Below are positions 60,032-64,000 of a stretch of 64,000 nucleotides of DNA, piece by piece; within the stretch, counting starts at the first letter, position 1, and every line of letters starts with the position of its first letter. The stretch spans positions 124,001 to 188,000 of the forward strand of contig NZ_WODC01000007.1 in NCBI RefSeq assembly GCF_009729555.1. The letters run 5' to 3'. Below the pieces are notes generated by a model that made no database searches, was not told the origin of the DNA, and saw only the letters and a list, made by a program, of their open reading frames with translations. Source of the DNA: Pseudodesulfovibrio alkaliphilus. Lineage in GTDB: Bacteria; Desulfobacterota; Desulfovibrionia; Desulfovibrionales; Desulfovibrionaceae. A program made the translations under genes and the position numbers.

Positions 60032-60202
60032 GAATTGGTCCGAGTGTTGATTTAGGTATCCATACCGGGAGTTGTCCACCGACGCAAGGGCGACAAGCCC
60101 GAGGGCTTCGGAAGCCGGACCCCGGTGTCACACCTTGTATAAATCATATCTATTTGACCAAACGAGTCAGCCTATGATGGACTTACCGTCAAGGAGGACC
60201 CC

Positions 60203-60826
60203 ATGTCCGAAACCACCCTCGAATGCCTCGGCCTGCCCTGCCCCCAGCCGGTACTGCGCTGCAAGGAGGCTGTTGAAAGCCGCAATCCTCGACGCATCAC
60301 GGTTGCTGTGGACAACGATGCGGCCAGGGAGAATGTCAGCCGCTTCCTGACCACACGCGGCTACAGCGTGGAAACGAGCATGTCCGGCGACACCCGCATC
60401 GTCACCGGGACCAGGGGGGAGGCAGGCCCGATGCCCGGACTGTCCAACGATCCGGCCCCGAACGACACCCATTCCGCCGTGGTCACAGGCCAGCGCATCC
60501 TTGTCTTCATCGGTGCCGACACCATCGGCTCGGGCGACGCCGAGCTTGGCGGTCGGCTGATGGTCAACTTCCTGTCCACCCTCAAGGAAATGGGCTCGGA
60601 GTTATGGCGCATCATTTTGGTCAACGGCGGGGTCCGGCTTTCCGTGCCCGGCAGTCCCTGCCTGGAGCAGCTTCAATCCCTTGAGACAGCTGGCGTCTCG
60701 GTACTGGTCTGCGGCACCTGCCTTGAACATTTCGGCCTGACCCCCCATCGCCGGGTCGGCCAGACCACCAACATGCTCGATGTGGTCACCAGTTTCCAGC
60801 TTGCCACCAAGACGGTTCACGTCTAA
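60203..60826 (+). CDS. yedF: YedF family selenium-metabolism protein (TusA-like and DsrE-like)
   Basis: This 207-residue two-domain protein has the TusA-like N-terminus ECLGLPCPQPVLRCKEAVE with the sulfur-carrier cysteine. A DsrE-like domain from about residue 95 contains ILVFIGADTIGSGDAELGG and SVLVCGTCLEHFGL. Proteins of this type are annotated as YedF in genomes that make selenoproteins. A role in selenium or sulfur handling is inferred. AAGGAGGACCCC precedes the ATG. It is divergent from the acyltransferase gene. Confidence 0.87.
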   Translation: MSETTLECLGLPCPQPVLRCKEAVESRNPRRITVAVDNDAARENVSRFLTTRGYSVETSMSGDTRIVTGTRGEAGPMPGLSNDPAPNDTHSAVVTGQRILVFIGADTIGSGDAELGGRLMVNFLSTLKEMGSELWRIILVNGGVRLSVPGSPCLEQLQSLETAGVSVLVCGTCLEHFGLTPHRRVGQTTNMLDVVTSFQLATKTVHV

Positions 60827-60834
60827 TACTCTTC

Positions 60835-60859
60835 GCGACGGGACGGTTCGTCCCGTCGC
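60835..60859 (+). terminator. Hairpin between yedF and the pseudouridine synthase gene
   Basis: GCGACGGGAC, loop GGTTC and GTCCCGTCGC, followed by AATTCTTTC. It lies nine bases past the yedF stop, 44 bases before the next start. Confidence 0.85.
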
Positions 60860-60903
60860 AATTCTTTCATGCAAACGCCAATCCGGCCGGATACCATAAA
60901 GTC

Positions 60904-61656
60904 ATGCCCCAAGCCCAGACCGTCCGTCTGAACAAGTTCCTTGCCCAGTGCGGCGTGGCCTCACGCCGGGGCGCAGACGAACTCGTCTTTTCCGGCAGGG
61001 TCGCGGTCAACGACGAGAGGGCCGATACTCCGGGCCTCCAGGTGGACCCGACCCGTGACCGCGTGACCGTGGACCACAAGCCCGTGTGTCTGCCCGACGC
61101 AAAAGCGGAAATCGCCATCATGCTCCACAAACCCGTGGAGACAGTGACCACGGCCCGGGACCCCCAGGGACGCACCACGGTGCTTGATCTGCTCCCGCCA
61201 CAGATCGTTGACCGCCGCCCCTTTCCTGTCGGGCGGCTCGATTTTTATTCCGAAGGGTTGCTGCTGCTGACCACGGACGGCGAACTTTGCCACCGGCTGA
61301 CTCATCCCAAATGGCACCTGCCCAAAGTCTACGAGGTGACCGTCCGCGGTGCAGTGCCGGAGAAGGCCATATCGATCATGCAGTCCGGGATGACCCTCAA
61401 GGCGGGGGACAGGCTGGCCCCGGCAGAGGTGGTGCTCCACCCTCCGGTCGCTGGCACCCAGGTTCTTGAAATCACTCTCATCCAGGGGCTCAACCGCCAG
61501 ATCAGACGCATGTGCGAGGAGTTGGGGCTTACCATTCTGCGCCTTCGCCGGGTCAGACAGGGTCCGGTGGAGCTTGGCAACCTCAAACGGGGACAGTGGC
61601 GCGAACTGACCGATGCGGAACTGACTGCCCTGAAAAAGGCGGTCAGCCTCGCCTGA
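60904..61656 (+). CDS. 23S/16S rRNA pseudouridine synthase (RluB/RsuA family)
   Basis: It isomerises uridine to pseudouridine in rRNA. It has 250 residues. The S4 RNA-binding domain is at the N-terminus (LNKFLAQCGVASRRGADELV). The catalytic motif is GRLDFYSEGLLLLTTDGEL with the Asp nucleophile. LIQGLNRQIRRMCEELG and LRRVRQGPVELGNL follow. The target, RluB-type 23S or RsuA-type 16S, cannot be told. It ends in a gap of about 440 bases before lolA. Confidence 0.92.
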   Translation: MPQAQTVRLNKFLAQCGVASRRGADELVFSGRVAVNDERADTPGLQVDPTRDRVTVDHKPVCLPDAKAEIAIMLHKPVETVTTARDPQGRTTVLDLLPPQIVDRRPFPVGRLDFYSEGLLLLTTDGELCHRLTHPKWHLPKVYEVTVRGAVPEKAISIMQSGMTLKAGDRLAPAEVVLHPPVAGTQVLEITLIQGLNRQIRRMCEELGLTILRLRRVRQGPVELGNLKRGQWRELTDAELTALKKAVSLA

Positions 61657-62010
61657 AAAGCTGTAAAACGCCTATCTGCGCCGTTAAGTGACTGTAGACG
61701 AATCGTTGAGCCAAGAAGGAAACTTATTCTATAAGCTCAACACGTTCAGTTCAGCAGATCGAGATGTCTGCTCACGCCAAGGCCCATGAAGGATAGTCCG
61801 GTAGGGGGAGAATCATGCCCCCGCATCCCAAAAGCGCATCTCTGCTCGTCTGCCCCCCAAAGCCTCGAAGATTCACCAACAGCTCACGAGGTTCGGCCTT
61901 GGATTTCTTTCACATCTGAATTCTCACCATTGTTTGCCACTCTGCATAGTTGGATTATTTCTACGACCCGCCAGCCAGGGCTTGGGCACATCGGCCGGAC
62001 CGAACAGGAC
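61657..62010. other. Intergenic region between the pseudouridine synthase gene and lolA
   Basis: No convincing gene lies here. An inverted repeat GTTGAGC (61705-61711) / GCTCAAC (61735-61741) brackets AGAA/TTCT arms and could be a hairpin terminating the pseudouridine synthase transcript. A short frame from 61786 has no family-like content. The rest is mixed, with moderately low GC. Confidence 0.45.
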
Positions 62011-62042
62011 AAAAAAAGACGCGGCCTTATGGCAAGGCCGCG
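62011..62042 (-). terminator. Intrinsic terminator of lolA
   Basis: The minus strand has CGCGGCCTT, loop GCCAT and AAGGCCGCG, then TC and seven T (62017-62011). It lies 54 bases past the lolA stop and ends the ftsK-lolA direction of transcription. Confidence 0.92.
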
Positions 62043-62096
62043 CCCGTTTCCCTCAGAAGACCAACCCGTCCCGCAAGACGGACAAGGGCTCGCCCC

Positions 62097-62789
62097 CTAA
62101 AACCCCCGCGTATTGTCCTCCACATGAGTGCCCTCGGGCGGAGTGAAGGTGAACATGTCTGCCGCCAAAGGCACATCCTGCTCCACGTTGGAAAGCCGGA
62201 CCTCATTGCCGTTGCCGTAAAAGTCCACAATCATGATCTGACGCAGCAACCCCGTTGAGGGCTCCACCCCCACATAGGCCAGGACCATGCCCGGCTCGGG
62301 CTCCTTGGGTATCAGTTGGAGCACGGTGAAGCCCTTACCCCAGCGCTGGCGCACATCGTCCGCGCCCTGCCATTCGGTCTTGACCACGAAATCCTCCTTG
62401 AGATTGGCCCTGCCGGATATGAAGCGCAGCACGGTCTTGGAATCAAGAAGCGCTTCCACCCCGTACTTGATGGCTACCCCATCGGCCTCGATGTAGTCCC
62501 AGGCGTAGGCAGGCCCGAGCACAAGCAGTTCCTTCTCGGGCTCAATAGTTTCCCAACGCACCTGAGAAGGCTGACGGAACCAGATGCGGCCTTGTCGCCG
62601 CTCCACATCCCCGCTGGCCACATTGGTCAATTCCTGGACAAAGTCGCACCGAAATGTCTTGAGGCTTTCGTATCGCTGCTGGATAAGGTCCGGCATGTCC
62701 TCGGCCGCGATCCCCGCGACACCCTGCCCGAAACCGGCCAGAACCAGACACACAGCAAGGGACCATGTCACGAAATATTTTCTAGACAT
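62097..62789 (-). CDS. lolA: Outer-membrane lipoprotein carrier protein LolA
   Basis: It ferries lipoproteins across the periplasm from LolCDE to the outer membrane. It has 230 residues. The signal peptide (VTWSLAVCLVLAGFGQGVAG) ends near Ala27. The mature part shows FRCDFVQELTNVASGDVERRQGRIWFRQP and FYGNGNEVRLSNVEQDVPL, typical of the LolA half-barrel. AAAAGGAG precedes the ATG. It lies 14 bases after the ftsK stop on the same strand. A predicted lipoprotein is encoded at 37 kb, consistent with a Lol pathway. Confidence 0.92.
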   Translation of the reverse strand: MSRKYFVTWSLAVCLVLAGFGQGVAGIAAEDMPDLIQQRYESLKTFRCDFVQELTNVASGDVERRQGRIWFRQPSQVRWETIEPEKELLVLGPAYAWDYIEADGVAIKYGVEALLDSKTVLRFISGRANLKEDFVVKTEWQGADDVRQRWGKGFTVLQLIPKEPEPGMVLAYVGVEPSTGLLRQIMIVDFYGNGNEVRLSNVEQDVPLAADMFTFTPPEGTHVEDNTRGF

Positions 62790-62803
62790 TTTCTAATCTC
62801 CTT

Positions 62804-64000
62804 TTATTCCGGCGAGATGACCTTTCTCGGCTTACTCCCGTCCTGTGGGCCGAGCAAGCCGTCCATCTCCATCTGTTCAATATACCTTGCCGCTCGGTTG
62901 AAGCCGATGCGGAAGCGGCGCTGGAGCAGCGATATGGACGCCTTGCCCTGGCTCAACACGAACTGCACCGCCTCGCCATACACAGGGTCGTCGGACTCGC
63001 TGATCAGTTCGGCCCCTTCCCCGCCCGAAGCGTCCTTCTTCCAGTCCGAAAAATCCAGCTCAAACTCCTGAGGCTGGCTCTCGCGCCAAAAGTCGACAAC
63101 GTGCGCAATCTCCGCCTCGTCGACATAGGCGCCATGCATCCGCTTGAGCTTGCCGCCGCTTGGCTTGAAGAGCATATCGCCTTTGCCCAGCAACCGCTCC
63201 GCGCCCACGCTGTCGAGAATGGTGCGCGAATCGAACTTCGAGGTGACAAAGAACGAGATGCGCGTCGGGAAGTTGGCCTTGATCAGGCCGGTGACAACGT
63301 CCACGCTCGGTCTCTGGGTGGCCAGCACAAGATGGATGCCCGCGGCCCGAGCCAACTGGGCCAACCGGACGATGCACTGCTCCACCTCCTTGGCGGCGGT
63401 CATCATCAGGTCGGCCAATTCATCGATGATGATGACCAGATAGGGCATGGGCTTCATATGCTCGTATTCCTCGGGCATATTCTCGCCCATGTCGGCGATT
63501 TTTTTGTTGTATCCCTCAATGTTGCGTACACCGAGCTTGGCCATCTTCTCGTAGCGGCAATCCATCTCGAATACGGCCCACTCCAGGGCGCTCTTGGCCA
63601 GGCTCATCTCGGTGACCACCGGATGCACCAGATGCGGCAAGGCAGCATAAGGAGCCAGCTCGATGCGCTTGGGGTCCACCAGCAACAGCTTCACCTTGTC
63701 CGGGCCGGCCTTGTAGAGCAGACTCAAGAGAAAACCGTTGATACCCACGGACTTGCCCGCGCCGGTGGCACCGGCCACGAGCAAGTGCGGCATCTTGGCC
63801 AGATCAGCCACCTTGGTGATGCCGTGGATGTCCTTGCCAAGGGCCAAAGTCAGCGGCGACTCGCTACTGGTGAACTCCCTGGACTCGATCACCTCGCGCA
63901 GATAAACGGTCTGACGGTCCACATTGGGAATTTCAATGCCCACACTGTCCTTGCCGGGAATCGGAGCCTCGATGCGCACGGATTCGGCCTTAAGAGCCAG
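62804..64000 (-). CDS. ftsK: DNA translocase FtsK (C-terminal part; runs off the window)
   Basis: This hexameric DNA pump aligns chromosomes at division and activates XerCD at dif. About 399 residues are visible and the frame stays open to the window edge; the membrane domain is outside. Walker A is LLVAGATGAGKSVGINGFLL, Walker B is YLVIIIDELADLMM, and LATQRPSVDVVTGLIKANFP is a family block. The C-terminal winged-helix gamma domain (AVQFVLSQGKASISLLQRRF, GFNRAARYIEQMEMDGLLGP) is intact. xerD lies in the same window at 45-46 kb. Confidence 0.95.
   Translation of the reverse strand: MALKAESVRIEAPIPGKDSVGIEIPNVDRQTVYLREVIESREFTSSESPLTLALGKDIHGITKVADLAKMPHLLVAGATGAGKSVGINGFLLSLLYKAGPDKVKLLLVDPKRIELAPYAALPHLVHPVVTEMSLAKSALEWAVFEMDCRYEKMAKLGVRNIEGYNKKIADMGENMPEEYEHMKPMPYLVIIIDELADLMMTAAKEVEQCIVRLAQLARAAGIHLVLATQRPSVDVVTGLIKANFPTRISFFVTSKFDSRTILDSVGAERLLGKGDMLFKPSGGKLKRMHGAYVDEAEIAHVVDFWRESQPQEFELDFSDWKKDASGGEGAELISESDDPVYGEAVQFVLSQGKASISLLQRRFRIGFNRAARYIEQMEMDGLLGPQDGSKPRKVISPE

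Noticed and set aside
1-64000. CRISPR arrays, rRNA genes or insertion sequences
   Set aside because: No spaced direct repeats, rRNA motifs or transposase-like frames were seen anywhere in the window.

Overview
The window looks like a chromosomal segment of a delta-class sulfate reducer of the Desulfovibrionales type (Desulfovibrio/Pseudodesulfovibrio-like). It is GC-rich by eye and densely coded. Supporting genes are a stand-alone precorrin-2 dehydrogenase for siroheme next to hemA, a split archaeal-style glutamate synthase, a YedF selenium-metabolism gene, LL-diaminopimelate aminotransferase, and a chemoreceptor plus FliM. This assignment rests on gene content and protein style, not on a database match. 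No insertion sequence, prophage, CRISPR array or rRNA was seen. One tRNA gene, tRNA-Leu(GAG), is present behind secG.

Layout. 1-7.4 kb (all minus): a chemoreceptor cut by the window edge, proC-ndk, a TrpXYZ-type ABC transporter and fliM. 7.4-16.7 kb (minus): an envelope block (EnvC-like, S41 protease, YibQ-like deacetylase) behind a MagIII-like glycosylase and prmA, then argD, dut, and a sodium:solute symporter with its small accessory protein. 16.7-17.3 kb: a long structured non-coding stretch between two divergent operons. 17.3-25.7 kb (plus): five-gene glutamate synthase operon, then yajC-secD-secF. 25.8-30.8 kb (minus): sirC-ccsA/hemX-hemA-unknown-tilS, then adk. 30.9-33.4 kb (plus): two glycosyltransferases. 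33.5-46.2 kb (minus): rarA-rsmE, lysA, a lipoprotein and mutS, lapA-lapB, a HIT protein, a SLOG protein, a DHH-CBS-tRNA nucleotidyltransferase fusion, and xerD. 46.3-48.4 kb (plus): dapL-folK and a YHS protein. 48.4-49.2 kb: a lower-GC gap with one doubtful membrane ORF. 49.2-51.2 kb: a large exported repeat protein. 51.4-54.4 kb (minus): rimI-pgk-tpiA-secG-tRNA-Leu. 54.5-61.7 kb: mixed singletons (Nudix, inositol phosphatase, DUF6485, a 594-residue unknown, gcvT, DUF374 acyltransferase, yedF, rluB-like). 62.1-64 kb (minus): lolA and the C-terminal part of ftsK.

Translational coupling is a strong theme. ATGA or GTGA stop/start overlaps occur at 4036, 11152, 11808, 27960, 29330, 34744, 37255, 45265 and 52711, and TAATG at 2745. 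Against that pattern dapL-folK stands out: folK has no ATG, GTG or TTG start in its frame, and the expected GTGA overlap reads GTAA. Other points worth a second look are the structured region and leftward terminator between the symporter and glutamate synthase operons, a sigma-54-like site upstream of fliM, and the uncharacterised 594-residue protein before gcvT.
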